Shown: positions 25,101 to 32,634, numbered from the stretch's first letter. The stretch: DNA of 64,000 bases from Kryptolebias marmoratus (GCF_001649575.2 NC_051452.1:7461132-7525131), one strand, 5' to 3'. Translations and numbers: made by a program. Notes: generated from the letters alone by a model not told the origin.

Positions 25101-26964
25101 TGTGACATATAAATATATATAAAAACATGACAGAGTTATGGTCATTTTTTGTGTTTGCAAAGGTGGATCAGCTGAGTGGACCTCGGTTACCTCCAGTGAT
25201 TTCTCTCTGAGAGTTTCATTAAATTCATCCAGTGGTTCATGAGATATTTTGCTAACAGACACGTGATCGCCTGCCGTTCGTTGGTGGCAGTGGATTAAAG
25301 TGTTCACACATAAAGGTCGTGCAGCGTTGTGCTGTCCTCTTTCTTCACAGACCAGGACAGAGAACATGTTATCGAATGTTTCCATCCTGTTTTCGACACG
25401 AGCCGCTCAAATAAATGACGCAAAATGTTTATTTATGCCAACAAACGGGATCAATAATCCTGAAAAATGCAGTTTCATGCTGCGTTTCTTTTCAATCTGT
25501 TCTTTTCCCCTTTGAAATAATTTTTTGTATTTGTTTTTTATTGAATAAATGTAGTTACCTTCTAATCTTGGACTCTACATGAACTCATTTACATTTCAAA
25601 ATAAAATGATTTACCCCGGTACGCTTGTTCACAAGCTTTCTGGTTTGATTCCAGAGTTAGTTAGTTGGCTTTGACTAAATTTAAGGCAAAAAATAAAAAG
25701 TGCTTCATGAACAAATGAGATGTGGAGCATCTCTAAAAATAACCAGATAAATGAAGACGTTATAAAGCCTCCTGGTGATTGGCCACTTCCTGATAAAACT
25801 CCTCTCAGTGAGCGTTACAAAGACCATTTATTCCTGAATACAGTCAGACTCAGACTCTACCTTTATCCAACAAACAACACAAACAAAGGGAGACATTTTA
25901 AAAATCTAACTCTGTTCAAATTTGCAGCATTAGAGATGTTTTTATAGTAATTTTCTGGTTTAGGCCCCAAAAAGCTGTGCTGCTGTGAATATTTTAGCTG
26001 AATAGCTTTAAATTAAAGCCCAACAAACTGATTTGGTACATTCTCCTTGTATGTGACAAATTAATCAGGAAATTTTTTAAAAAAAGAGTTAACATTTTGA
26101 GCTTTTTGCTTTTTAATTCCATCCCATCAAACCTAATATACTGAGCTGAACTGTCTCGACTCTTACATCTCAGCTGTGTCTTTACAGGTTAATTAACTCT
26201 GACGTCTTATTTATGGTTTTCGACTGCGATTTAATCAGTAAGGTCAGCTCCGAGAGCTTCACATCTGTCCTAATCTGTCTGAACAGCGTATCCAGACTCA
26301 AAAAGTATGTATTAAAGTGCTCTCTGAAAGTGAGACATTTCAACCTGAGCTCACTCAAATTATGACCTTATTGTAAAGAAGAAAGAGAAATCATAGCAAC
26401 TAATTAGTGCAAAAAATAATGCATGCTGTGTAATTATTATTGGCAGCATAAAAGCACTGTTTGGTCTGAATGAGCTCTCAGTTACTGGAATTATGTTTTA
26501 AAAAAAAGAAAATATATATTAAAAGACAAAAAAAAACCAAGGTTTGCCCTAAAGTCCTGCAGAATCTTATACCAAATCTTAAAGAAAATGTGGTTACCTT
26601 CTCCCAGGTCCATGACGGCCAGCACGGCGCTGCAGCTGGCTGCTCCCAGCTCATTGGTCGCCACACAAGCATACAGGCCGGCATCGGCGGTGCGGCAGTC
26701 CCGGATCCACAGCCCTCCTGGGTCCTGAGCTGCGGAGGCGGGAAGGAGCTCGTCGTTGTGGTACCAGGTCAGCGAAGGCGTGGGATGTCCCGACACGGAA
26801 ACTCGAAGCCGAATGTCACAACCTGTTCCCACGGCGGCTTTACGGAGTTTTCGGATAAAAGCCGGAGCTGACGGGTCTTGGGTTTTGCTAACCGGGTCAC
26901 TGGTTCTCTTGGCCTTCTTGGAGGGGATGTCGGGACAGGGGCTGGACTCTGAGTCGTCTGCCAT
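976..26964 (-). CDS. speg: speg, striated muscle preferentially expressed protein kinase, 5' part (8 exons)
   Basis: Joined coding exons are 26964-26598, 10580-10482, 8970-8631, 7823-7014, 6856-6513, 5528-5382, 5120-4938 and 1130-976: 2445 nt, 815 codons, with compatible phases at all seven junctions. The protein matches the N-terminal part of long vertebrate SPEG as I recall it. It has an Ig domain (about residues 33-118; Cys49, Trp67, D-A-G-L-Y-A-C ending Cys100), a low-complexity linker containing the SPEG-typical HLGVEPLIRASHANL block and FEERRKSVDL, a second Ig domain (about 671-762; Cys693, Trp705, Tyr742, Cys743) introduced by SSDDSYLSANEEP, and the SDEEYLSP segment just before the APEG-type Ig. 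Vertebrate SPEG continues with further Ig/FnIII domains and two MLCK-like kinase domains; these lie beyond the left edge. It is a muscle protein of the triad and sarcomere. The start is the ATG at 26964, the first in this frame of the Ig-bearing exon. Teleosts may have two speg copies; which one this is cannot be told here. Confidence 0.95.
2264..2410. repeat. Short inverted-repeat element (147 bp)
   Basis: The left end reads TGCAAATCACTCTCCCTCCT and continues GAGGGTC. The right end is its reverse complement with a small insertion (GACCCTCAGGAGGGAAGGGA, then GTGATTTGCA). The centre is unpaired. This looks like a small non-autonomous DNA transposon or foldback element. A partial resemblance to its right half occurs near 38945-38985. 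Confidence 0.6.
3660..3800 (+). repeat. Dispersed repeat family B fragment
   Basis: Shares ACAGCCGAAGTGACTGAAA, a GAGAAGTCC-AC-A block and a GAGTAAA end with 35680-35850. The family remains unclassified. Confidence 0.5.
4024..4202. repeat. Palindromic MITE-like element, copy 1
   Basis: Ends are reciprocal inverted repeats: TCCAATCCTGGTCCTGGAGG at the left, and CCTCCAGGACCAGGACTGGA at the right, with an inner GTTTTAGATGTTTC / GAAACATCTGAAAC pairing. Related copies occur at 21770, 32246 and 42164. This family is common in fish genomes; it has no coding capacity. Confidence 0.8.
4690..4830 (+). repeat. Dispersed repeat family B fragment (3' portion)
   Basis: CTTTGTTTACATTGAGCGCG and CATTTCAGAATTG are shared with about 6330-6385 and, less closely, 35815-35855. 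Low information beyond the shared block. Confidence 0.45.
4938..5120 (-). CDS. speg: speg exon 7 (second half of second Ig domain)
   Basis: A 183-nt exon from TTCCCAG to TCAG|GTGAGA, phase 1 to phase 1. It begins at the conserved Ig tryptophan (VTWRKNN, Trp705) and ends the domain with H-N-A-G-S-Y-C and C-S-A-T-I-Y-A-Q-S. The C-terminal Ig signature has Asn where Asp is usual (Asn738 in D-x-G-x-Y-x-C), a mild departure from consensus. Confidence 0.93.
5382..5528 (-). CDS. speg: speg exon 6 (first half of second Ig domain)
   Basis: A 147-nt exon, phase 1 to phase 1. It encodes GGSSDDSYLSANEEPAEAPR followed by the first strands of an Ig domain, including Cys693 and the I-T-G-S-P-A-P turn. Human SPEG reads SSDDSYVSAGEEPLEAP at the same point. 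The Ig domain is completed by exon 7. Confidence 0.93.
5529..6512 (-). other. speg intron 5 with dispersed repeat
   Basis: A 984-nt intron. Its right part (about 6230-6400) carries repeat family B, sharing GTCATGGAAGAGCTGTTTG and the TTTGTTTACGTTGAGTGCAT block with the copies at 4690 and 35680. Nothing coding is seen. Confidence 0.6.
6513..6856 (-). CDS. speg: speg exon 5 (Pro/Arg-rich linker)
   Basis: A 344-nt exon from TTCTCCTCCAG to GAAG|GTAGGA, entering in phase 2 and leaving in phase 1. It encodes a Pro-, Arg- and Glu-rich disordered stretch (for example GPKPPRLTPPPAPSVSPVLK and EEERRRREGG) ending in GSAEEG. Similarity to human is weak, as usual for this linker; the call rests on frame continuity with exons 4 and 6, good splice sites and position. 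Intron 4 is only 157 nt. Confidence 0.85.
7014..7823 (-). CDS. speg: speg exon 4 (long Ser/Arg-rich linker)
   Basis: An 810-nt exon from a pyrimidine-rich CTCCAG acceptor to a TCAG|GTTTGA donor, phase 2 on both sides. It carries LARAGPKIFDKVRAFEERRK, the fish counterpart of the human VRAGSRILDKLQFFEERRR segment, then RASSLEDRT and FAEELQRIKKLVG, also matched in human SPEG. The remainder is low-complexity, basic and Ser/Pro-rich, as expected for the disordered linker between the first two Ig domains. Its length is divisible by three, so it is a candidate for in-frame skipping. Confidence 0.92.
7824..8630 (-). other. speg intron 3, no feature seen
   Basis: An 807-nt intron without a recognisable repeat or exon. 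It opens (8630 leftwards) with the weak donor GTTATA and an in-frame TAG. Confidence 0.6.
8631..8970 (-). CDS. speg: speg exon 3 (conserved HLGVEPLIRAS block)
   Basis: A 340-nt exon with a strong acceptor (pyrimidine tract then CTGCAG). It encodes MMDYNPDPSDRR, a Pro/Gly-rich stretch and the SPEG-specific segments PVRHLGVEPLIRASHANL and SDYYGSMFSLYRGRTFSM, close to the human protein. The end is set at ATG CC|GTTATA because only this phase-2 donor joins exon 4 in frame. The donor is weak, and reading through it adds one Leu and then TAG. Confidence 0.88.
9154..9187. repeat. A17 run followed by (GA)n
   Basis: Simple sequence: an adenine run passing into GGGAGAGAGAGAGAGAG. Confidence 0.9.
9470..9830 (+). 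repeat. Repeat family A, copy
   Basis: Near full-length copy of the most frequent repeat in the window. It shares the leader TTTCACTCTAAGATCATCTTA with the 59120 copy, then AGCTCAAAATCTGTAAAACTGACYGAATTATA, GTTAGCTGTGG, CTCATTAAAACTTGTCCAGC and a terminal GGGTGATA. Confidence 0.7.
10482..10580 (-). CDS. speg: speg exon 2 (acidic linker)
   Basis: A 99-nt exon between a TTTTAG acceptor and a CAG|GTATTC donor, phase 1 on both sides. It reads GDSETTEDETTEP and then a Lys/Gly-rich stretch. The GDSET-ED start matches human SPEG immediately after the first Ig domain, which is why I accept this small exon. It falls more than 16 kb from exon 1. Because its length is a multiple of three and both phases are equal, it could be skipped without breaking the frame. 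Confidence 0.85.
13325..13830. repeat. 23-bp minisatellite, about 20 units
   Basis: Unit GGCTGAATCGTATCGTGATTTAA, with mostly point variants (CATATC, ATTTTGAT, GATATAA) and one- or two-base length variants towards the right end. About 20 GGCTGAAT-type starts were counted by eye. Because 23 is not divisible by three the array reads through all frames on the minus strand as a spurious open frame rich in Ser, Ile and Tyr. Confidence 0.95.
15062..15094 (-). CDS. Possible alternative first exon of speg (11 codons)
   Basis: An ATG opens MKKIWSKKRFQ and runs directly into an excellent donor, TTTCAG|GTGAGT, in phase 0. The only downstream speg acceptor that needs phase 0 is that of the exon following exon 8, outside the window. 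In mammals the short APEG-type isoform also starts with a private leader spliced or joined at about that point. No transcript evidence is available, and chance occurrence of an ATG before a good donor is quite possible. Confidence 0.25.
16285..16690 (+). mobile_element. LINE reverse-transcriptase fragment (L2/Rex-like)
   Basis: The plus strand reads GVPQRSVFGSVFF, then FHSYADDTLIYTQLK around 16400-16450. GVPQGSVLGP and YADDT are hallmark reverse-transcriptase motifs of non-LTR retrotransposons, the DD being catalytic. Stops and frameshifts interrupt the frame, so it is a dead fragment. Clade assignment to L2/Rex is tentative. Confidence 0.75.
16690..16760 (-). repeat. Repeat family A, 3' fragment (minus)
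   Basis: AAAATATCTCATGAACCACT followed by TTTCCTGAAACTCTGAGAAA is the reverse complement of the family A segment CTCTCAGAAAGT-type...GGTTCATGAGATATTTTG. Confidence 0.6.
17137..17400 (+). repeat. Repeat family A, copy
   Basis: Contains GATGACTCTCAGCT, GGCAGCCATCTTGAATTGGG, TTGACTCCA, CATGAGATATTTTC and GGCGGTGGGCGATAA in the standard order. Confidence 0.75.
19680..19815 (+). mobile_element. tRNA-derived SINE-like remnant
   Basis: GGTTCGAGTC at 19728-19737 matches a Pol III B box (GGTTCGANTCC). Upstream, GATCGGTGGTCAGTGCCGTGG could be a decayed A-box region; downstream GCAGGGGACCTCTGCAGAAC and GGAGCAGCCGAAAG lead into an A-rich tail. The layout fits a tRNA-related SINE rather than a functional tRNA, since no cloverleaf can be folded. 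Confidence 0.6.
21770..21963. repeat. Palindromic MITE-like element, copy 2
   Basis: CCAGTCCTGGTCCTGGAGGG at the left pairs with CCTCGAGGACCAGGACTGG at the right; inner arms GTTTTAGATGTTTC / GAAACATCTAAAAC also pair. Confidence 0.85.
23312..23835. mobile_element. Non-autonomous hAT-like transposon with 8-bp target duplication
   Basis: The element starts CAGGGATGTCAAAC and ends GTTTGACACGTGTG, imperfect terminal inverted repeats of the kind common in fish hAT derivatives, with GGGCC-rich subterminal ends (GGGGGCCAAAA; GGGCCGGATCTGGCCCGCGG). It is flanked by a perfect 8-bp direct repeat GTTTACAC at 23304-23311 and 23836-23843, the expected hAT target-site duplication. The 524-bp body is AT-rich with no transposase. 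Confidence 0.85.
24364..24388. repeat. (AC)n microsatellite
   Basis: Uninterrupted AC dinucleotide run. Confidence 0.95.
24895..25085 (-). repeat. Repeat family A, copy (minus)
   Basis: Reverse-complement orientation: GGAGTCAACCCAATTCAAGA, TGGCCACCAC, AATTCAGTCAGTTTTACAGA and GGTAGTAGCTGAGAGTCATC follow in inverted order. Confidence 0.75.
25190..25295 (+). repeat. Repeat family A, 3' part (plus)
   Basis: TCTGAGAGTTTCATTAAATT, CATCCAGTGGTTCATGAGAT and ATTTTGCTAACAGACAC match family A. It faces the minus copy at 24895-25085, giving an inverted pair. Confidence 0.7.
26598..26964 (-). CDS. speg: speg exon 1 (start codon and first Ig domain)
   Basis: This exon codes for residues 1-122 plus one base of the next codon, ending at a donor reading G|GTAACC. 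It opens with a short acidic and basic leader (MADDSESSP..., KKAKR), then a complete I-set Ig domain with the Cys49/Trp67/Cys100 core. The human long-isoform exon has the same layout: basic leader, then an Ig domain ending in an xxVLxVxxxG strand. No upstream coding sequence is evident; the 5' UTR and promoter to the right were not located. Confidence 0.93.
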
Positions 26965-27224
26965 CTTGATTTCTTCGATTCTTCTTTACAAACGCCAGCT
27001 TTTATCTGCCAGTCGATGGAGCTGCATCTACTGAACACCTCCTTCAGACATGTCTGGACTCACAGAAGACCTGGACCACAGATCAAAGTGAACCACAGAG
27101 GACACTCCGACATAAAACACCAATACTGACCGGGATCATTTTGATTAAAACTGTAAGTTACTTCAAGAGAAAAATGAAAAGAAATCCCGAAAAACACAGG
27201 ACAGGAGATCTGATCTTTGAGCCA

Positions 27225-27480
27225 TCATGTCCGGTTCAAACCTACACCTCTCAGGTGAAGCATGGTGGTGGCAGCGTCATGGTATGGGGATGGGAAAGCT
27301 GATCAGGCATGGTGTAAAACATGCAGAAAGTCTTGCGTCGGGTTGGAGTTTTCCAGCGGTTCGATTTAAAGATCCAACTTGAAGGAGTTGGAGCAGCTTC
27401 GCTCTGGAGAAAGTGGCTACAGGTGCCCTAAAGTCATACCTGGAGAGACTCAGAGCTCCGGGTGGAGCTGCCGACTTTAG
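27225..27480 (+). mobile_element. Tc1-like transposase remnant
   Basis: GTGAAGCATGGTGGTGGCAG and the following bases encode VKHGGGSVMVWGW, the strongly conserved Tc1-family transposase motif, but frame is lost on either side. No terminal repeats were located. Confidence 0.7.
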
Positions 27481-28579
27481 ACGGGGGAATAAACACCTGA
27501 GATGTTCCTAAAAGGAACTCTGACATCAACTTGAACTAAAAACTACAGTTTTGCTGGTTTCATCTTCAACCACAGATATTTATGCATCAATACGCCCCAA
27601 CACGCCAAAGTTTTCCCACAAATTTCTACATGATTTGGAAATAAATAAATAAATTTAAACACAAAATGATTTTGTTGTTGTTGGAGCTTTCTGGGATTTG
27701 GAGTTTAAACTGATTTTTTAACTCTTTACAACCCGTTTAACTTCCATTTTTTAAAACAGAAGAAGAAATCTGTTTTGTTGGTGCTATTCCCAGAAAAAAA
27801 TGTGGAAAATAGAGTTTTATAGGTCTTTGTTCTTTCAAAATAAAACTTGGTTTGATTTATATTTGATCACTTTCTGGACTGAATGATCAAATTAGGTTTG
27901 TCTGAATTGTTTAATTGAGTTTTCCTTTCATGATTTAAAGCCAAAAATAATATTGCGCTGCCTTTAAGCACTAAGGAAGCAGATTATGTCACAAGAATTA
28001 TTCATCTAGTCTTCAAAAATACTCATCCAAGTCATGACATAAAGACATATGACTTTACCTTCTCCATTAAGCTGCTGAAGCCCAAAGAAATTCTTTTGGA
28101 CTTCCCCACAAAGTCCAAGCTAAGGTTAGAAGATCCATGGAGCCAAGTGTTTCAGGTCAAATCATTTGTTGGAGCTGCCGCCTCTGCGTGTCCTTTAGCG
28201 AGCTCAGAATGAAGGTGTAAGTCCAACCCAGATCATGGAGCATTAGCAGCCATCTCCTCAGTCTCTTTCAGCCGCTTCAATCCTGCTGAAAAATGCCAAC
28301 AAAGAGGGAGAGATCATTTCCCTAAAGGTCAAGCTGCTCAGGCCTGTGTTTCCACTTCTACGTGCTCCTTAAAAAATCTACATTTTTAACCTTTTTAGGC
28401 CTTGAAATACTTAAATCAGCTCATGTTATCCGCCTCCCTCTCTGACCCCCCGGCTTACTCAGGCTGGGGGACGACAGCTGCTCAGATAGGTCACATTTCC
28501 TGGACGGACTTGTATGATCTCACACTCTTACGCACACACACTCCGAGCCCTTTAGATAACACTATCAACTAAAATATAT

Positions 28580-28581
<2 letters not shown>

Positions 28582-28618
<37 letters not shown>

Positions 28619-28622
28619 TGTG
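28582..28622. repeat. (TG)n microsatellite
   Basis: TG dinucleotide run with one TA interruption. Confidence 0.95.
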
Positions 28623-30332
28623 AGACAGCCTGAGTGGGACAGTTGGGAGTTTCTATAAAAAGAAAATCTAAGAATAAAGCGGGGGGGACTTTGTGATTCA
28701 CGCTGCGAGGATACAGATATAACAAATCAAACTTGAACACATGCAGATAAAAGTTATTACCTGCAGAAAGGCCGAAGATCTGCAGCTGGTTAGGCTTTTG
28801 GAGCTGTGATATACATCCTGACAAAATAAAAAATAAAAGTAATACATTTACAAAAACTTTGTGAAGGAACAGTAATATATGTATTTTTTGGCATGTCCCT
28901 TTTGGGGCTCCGTAATTTGTTAAACTGTGACTGCTTTGCAATATTTTAAACTAAATATCTGAGGTCGGTTCCCTTCAGCAGCTGTATAGTATGGCAGGCC
29001 ATTGTACCATTTAATCAAACTCTACTTTTGTTATTAATATTTTAGGCTGTGAAAATGGCTCATTTGACTAATTAAATCCAGATGTTTTGAGATATTTAAA
29101 CTCCTCCAATGTGGCTATTTTGACATTTAATGACTCGGCTGGATGTGTAGGGCTTTAAATTCATTTTTCCTGTTAAACTGTTTGAGCTCTCAGATTTATA
29201 TATTTTCACAAATACATTATTACCATCTAGAATCAATATTCTGGGTATCTAAAAAGTAATTCCCACTTGGAGAAACTCAGATTTAAAATGCTGATTGGTC
29301 ATTTTCTATTATGGATTTCTGAAATATTGTGTCTTAAATGACAAATCATTTTGCAAAAATGATGTTTTGGCTCCTATCCGTTTAAATATCACAGAAGGTG
29401 ATGACAGTCTTTGCTTAAAATCAGTTTCAGAGACCTTTCTTTTGTGTTTAACAATGAAAAATAATGAAAAATTTTTAATTTTTAAAAGAAGACATCAAGT
29501 TCAGCAAGTTGTATCAAGAGACATTTTCAGCAAAATATTATTAGAATTAAAAATAAAATCTCTGTTGTTCTTCTGCTCTATTCTGCACATTTATTCTTTT
29601 TCCCCCATTTGTAAAAATCAGACTTTAGAATCGTTTATGTTTCTAATTCAAGTTTTAGATTCACAAATCACATTTTTAAAAAATGCACTCAATGCAAAAT
29701 ATAAAAATCACAAATAAAAAAAAAGGAATATCCTGAACTCAGACGGTGCAGCTTGAAAGAATTTACTCCAGCAGTTTTCCAGAAACACTGATATGAGACC
29801 GAAATGTGGGTTTGCACTCGATGTAAATAAAGAACTTCTATCCAAATATTTTACTCTAAAAATCATACGTACCTTACTTCTTTTTCATGGACGTCACCAT
29901 TGCTGACCTGATCTGTAGGTAAAAAAACACATGTGGTAGTTCTGGTCACATTACCCATCAATACAAGAAAAAGCAACTTAATTTGACTAGTTTTCATGAT
30001 ATTGCAATAATAAAAATTACCTTAGTTTTAAAGTTCTCTTCACATCTGGAAATATCTTGCAGATTTTTAAGCAATATTTACATCTAAGTGCTGGTTTTAA
30101 GCAGTTAAAGTTAATTTTTTTTCTGAAATTAAAGCCTTTCAGGGCAGCAAACAAAGATGATTTGTTTACAGCAGAGAATCAGAGGTGAGGCGTTTAAAGC
30201 CTGCAGGATAATTGTTCATACTGCTGTAAGACTCATGCATGAAAGGATTTTTATTTTTTGCATTTTCAATCAGGAAACGATGAGGAAACAGAACAGACAC
30301 TGAAATCTACAGACACTCTGGTTCTCATATCA

Positions 30333-30351
30333 TCAAGGTCGTTCTTTATCT
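30333..30351 (+). promoter_or_regulatory. Candidate SF-1 and GATA sites upstream of inha
   Basis: TCAAGGTCG (30333-30341) fits the NR5A/SF-1 consensus YCAAGGYCR exactly, and TTATCT (30346-30351) is a GATA site on the opposite strand. They lie about 200 bp before the inha ATG. Mammalian INHA promoters are known to be driven by SF-1, CREB and GATA factors in gonad. No cAMP-response element was found here. Short motifs can occur by chance. Confidence 0.45.
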
Positions 30352-30550
30352 GTTATTTGCAACAGAACGCTGCAGCCTGCAGACTTTTCTCAGTCTAAAC
30401 AAAATAGTGAGAGAGGCAAGAAAGTCACACAAGATTTGTTTTGTGGAGATTTGATTCCTGTCCGAGCAAACAAAAAAAAAAAAACAAGCTTGTTTCTGGA
30501 CTTTTTCGGGGTTGTAACCGAGGCATTTCAAGCCGAGCTGTGAGCCAGTC

Positions 30551-30821
30551 ATGGTGTCCTGCGCTGTCCTCGTCCTGGACCTTCTCTGGATCCAAACTCT
30601 GGCTCAAGCCTGCGAGGCGGAGGAGCTGCCCAGAGGGGTCCTGTTGTCCTGGTTCAGAGAGCGGGTTCTGGAGGCCCTGGGTCTGGAGGAGCCCCCCGTG
30701 GTGCAGGGTCCTGAAGGCCACGGACACATGAGGGTCCCCAGGTCCAGCAGAGCAGCCTGGGGGCGCCATCGAACCAGTCCGGACCAGGAGGCCTCTGAAA
30801 GGATTCTGTTCCCCACATCTG
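30551..30821 (+). CDS. inha: inha exon 1 (signal peptide and pro region)
   Basis: Encodes 90 residues plus one base, ending at a good donor CTG|GTGAGAA. It holds the signal peptide, the short pro segment and the first RxxR site (RVPR). The ATG at 30551 has a G at +4 and no in-frame upstream ATG that would keep the signal peptide. Confidence 0.93.
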
Positions 30822-32174
30822 GTGAGAAGCTGCTTATTCTCATTACCTCAAATACTTAGGAACACATTTACTTTAACAACTCTAAAAAGCAAAAATTTGT
30901 TTAAAAAAATTAGCTTAAAGTTATTTTTCTCTGCTATGAATCATGAGCTTTATTTAACAAACCATTCGGACGGCTTTGTTTAATCGTTTCTTTTAAACTA
31001 AATGTGCTTTATAAAATAAAAGGCTTGGCAGCTTTTCATGAGATTATGTGCAATCACACTCTGATCATTTGTTGGGGACGACTCTCAACCACTGTCACAC
31101 CAAACGTTAGCTCAATATCTGTAAAACTGACCGAATTATAGCCATGTTTGCGTTTTGTAACTCCAATTAGCTGTGGCAGCCATCTTAAACCAGGTTGGCT
31201 TCAAAAGTTATTCAGTTGTAGAGGTTGATCCAGTAAATACTTTTTGATTAGTTCAATAAAATTTAGCTAATAGACAAAAACATGAGAAAATAAAAAGAAA
31301 AAGCAGCACAGATTGGATGTTGTGCCAAATTTGGCCACTAGAGGTCAGCAGACTTTAACAAATGTTCATGGATTGACTGCATGATTAGATTATTAAAGGA
31401 AAAATGTTTGTGTCCATCTGATTTTTCCCTGTTTTTACTTCAGCAGATTCCTCCTGTGCTGACTCAGAGATGGGAAAAAGCACCAACAGTTGCTCCACCT
31501 TCTCCTTCCAGGCCTCCGTCGCCCTCCAGGCCTCTGCCGTCACCTCTGCTGACCTCTGGTTCTTCTCGGGGGAAGGAGTGAACTCCTCCGCCCTGCTCCT
31601 CATCCTCCCCTCAGGGCAGCAGCTCCTTCAGGCTCCGGCGGGGTTCAGCTCCGCCAGGTGGAGCACCTTCCATCTGGACGGGAGGTCGCTGACCTCTGCG
31701 GCTGCAGGGCCCTTCCTGTTTCGGGTCTGCTGCCGGTGTCGGTGCCACGCCAACGATCCAGACAAGACTCCCTTTCTCCACCTCCACGTCCAGCCCAGAA
31801 GCCCCGTCCGTTCCCCCCGGGCGGCGGCGACGGGAACCATCCCCTGGTCCCCCTCTGCCGTCCACCTCCTGCAGCGGCCCTCCCAGGAGAGGCCCCAGCA
31901 GGACGACTGCCGCAGAGAGGAGATCCAGATCAGCTTCGAGGAGCTGGGCTGGGACAACTGGATCGTCCACCCCGCGGTGCTCTCCTTCTACTACTGCCAA
32001 GGGAATTGCTCAGCCCGGGATCGGACTGCCGCCGTGCTGGGGATCTCTCAGTGCTGCGCTCCCGTCCCGGAGACCATGAGGTCCCTGAGGATCACCACGA
32101 CGTCCGATGGCGGGCACTCGTTCAAACACGAGACCCTGCCCAACATCATACCTGAGGAGTGCACCTGCTTCTGA
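30551..32174 (+). CDS. inha: inha, inhibin alpha subunit precursor
   Basis: Two exons, 30551-30821 and 31447-32174, give 332 residues (333 if the alternative acceptor at 31444 is used). Residues 1-20 form a signal peptide (VLVLDLLWIQTLAQA). RxxR processing sites occur at RVPR (61-64) and RSPR (212-215), matching the positions where mammalian pro-alphaN-alphaC is cut. The mature alphaC part (216-332) has PWSPSAVHLLQRP, SFEELGWDNWIVHP, seven cysteines (245, 274, 278, 293, 294, 329, 331) and TTTSDGGHSFKHETLPN, diagnostic for inhibin alpha within the TGF-beta superfamily. Possible N-glycosylation sites are NSS (136) and NCS (277). Disulfide-linked to a beta subunit, it would form inhibin, a secreted gonadal factor that lowers FSH by opposing activin. 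The two-exon layout is the same as in mammals. Confidence 0.95.
30822..31446 (+). other. inha intron with family A repeat
   Basis: A 625-nt phase-1 intron ending in TTCAGCAG, a tandem acceptor. Family A repeat occupies about 31055-31290. Confidence 0.85.
31055..31290 (+). repeat. Repeat family A, copy in the inha intron
   Basis: GGGGACGACTCTCAACCACT, TCAATATCTGTAAAACTGAC, CGAATTATAGCCATGTTTGC and TTAGCTGTGGCAGCCATCTT appear in standard order. Confidence 0.75.
31447..32174 (+). CDS. inha: inha exon 2 (alphaN and mature alphaC)
   Basis: Encodes the rest of the prodomain and the complete mature cystine-knot-type domain, ending EECTCF and TGA at 32174. In place of the usual mammalian CACI end it has C-T-C-F, so the last Cys is again followed by one residue. 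A Cys cluster (CCRCRC) in the prodomain is unusual to the eye and may be fish-specific. Confidence 0.95.
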
Positions 32175-32245
32175 AAACGAGAGATTAGATGTTGCACCAA
32201 AACCCAGAGACATGCCACAAATCATCCCGTATGAAGCTTTGAACC

Positions 32246-32448
32246 AGGGGTCTCTAATCCTGGTCCTGGAGGGCCTCTATCCTGCATGTTTTACTTGTTC
32301 CTCTGCTCCAACACACCTGATTTAAATCAATGGGTGATTAACAGAACAGGAAGAGGGAATTTAAACATGAATCAGGTGTGTTGGAGCAGAGAAACAAGGA
32401 AAACATGCAGGATGGTGGCCCTCAAGGACCAGGATTGGAAACCACTGA
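32246..32448. repeat. Palindromic MITE-like element, copy 3, in the inha 3' UTR
   Basis: AATCCTGGTCCTGGAGGGCC pairs with GGCCCTCAAGGACCAGGATT, and inner arms AACACACCTGATTTAAAT / AATCAGGTGTGTT also pair. It lies between the inha stop (32174) and the poly(A) signal (32629), so it should be part of the mRNA. Confidence 0.85.
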
Positions 32449-32628
32449 TTTAAACTGTCACCATGGTTCCTGGACATTTAGCGTAACTGTGGGTGTTACT
32501 TCAAGGTTCCTCTCAGCAAATTTCTGCAGCGATTCTCACGTCTCGAGTTTAGATTTGACACTTGTGCAGGTTGTTTACGATGCACTCCTAAAACAATGTA
32601 ACTGATACTTTCTCAAACCTTTTTCCTA

Positions 32629-32634
32629 AATAAA
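32629..32634 (+). terminator. inha poly(A) signal
   Basis: AATAAA 455 bp after the inha stop codon, with a T-rich stretch about 15 bp further on; a second AATAAA follows about 30 bp later. Confidence 0.6.

Larger units (their letters stand above)
10581..26597 (-). other. speg intron 1 (16.0 kb), repeat-rich
   Basis: The largest interval without an assigned exon. It contains a 23-bp minisatellite, a LINE reverse transcriptase fragment, a tRNA-SINE-like remnant, a MITE-like palindrome, an hAT-like element with target-site duplication and several family A repeats. A possible alternative first exon is at 15062-15094. Open frames at 11292-11831 (minus) and 24149-24679 (minus) have biased composition and no domain, and I do not call them genes. 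Confidence 0.7.
26965..30550. other. speg-inha divergent intergenic region
   Basis: The two start codons point away from each other across 3.6 kb. It contains a Tc1-like transposase remnant (27225-27480), a TG microsatellite (28582-28622) and, within about 220 bp of the inha start, nuclear-receptor-type and GATA-type motifs. The open frame at 29295-29717 is AT-driven and has no domain. I see no further gene. Confidence 0.6.

Noticed and set aside
31658..32155. 165-residue plus-strand open frame overlapping inha exon 2
   Set aside because: It is a shifted frame of inha; composition is Pro/Arg-rich and it lacks motifs.
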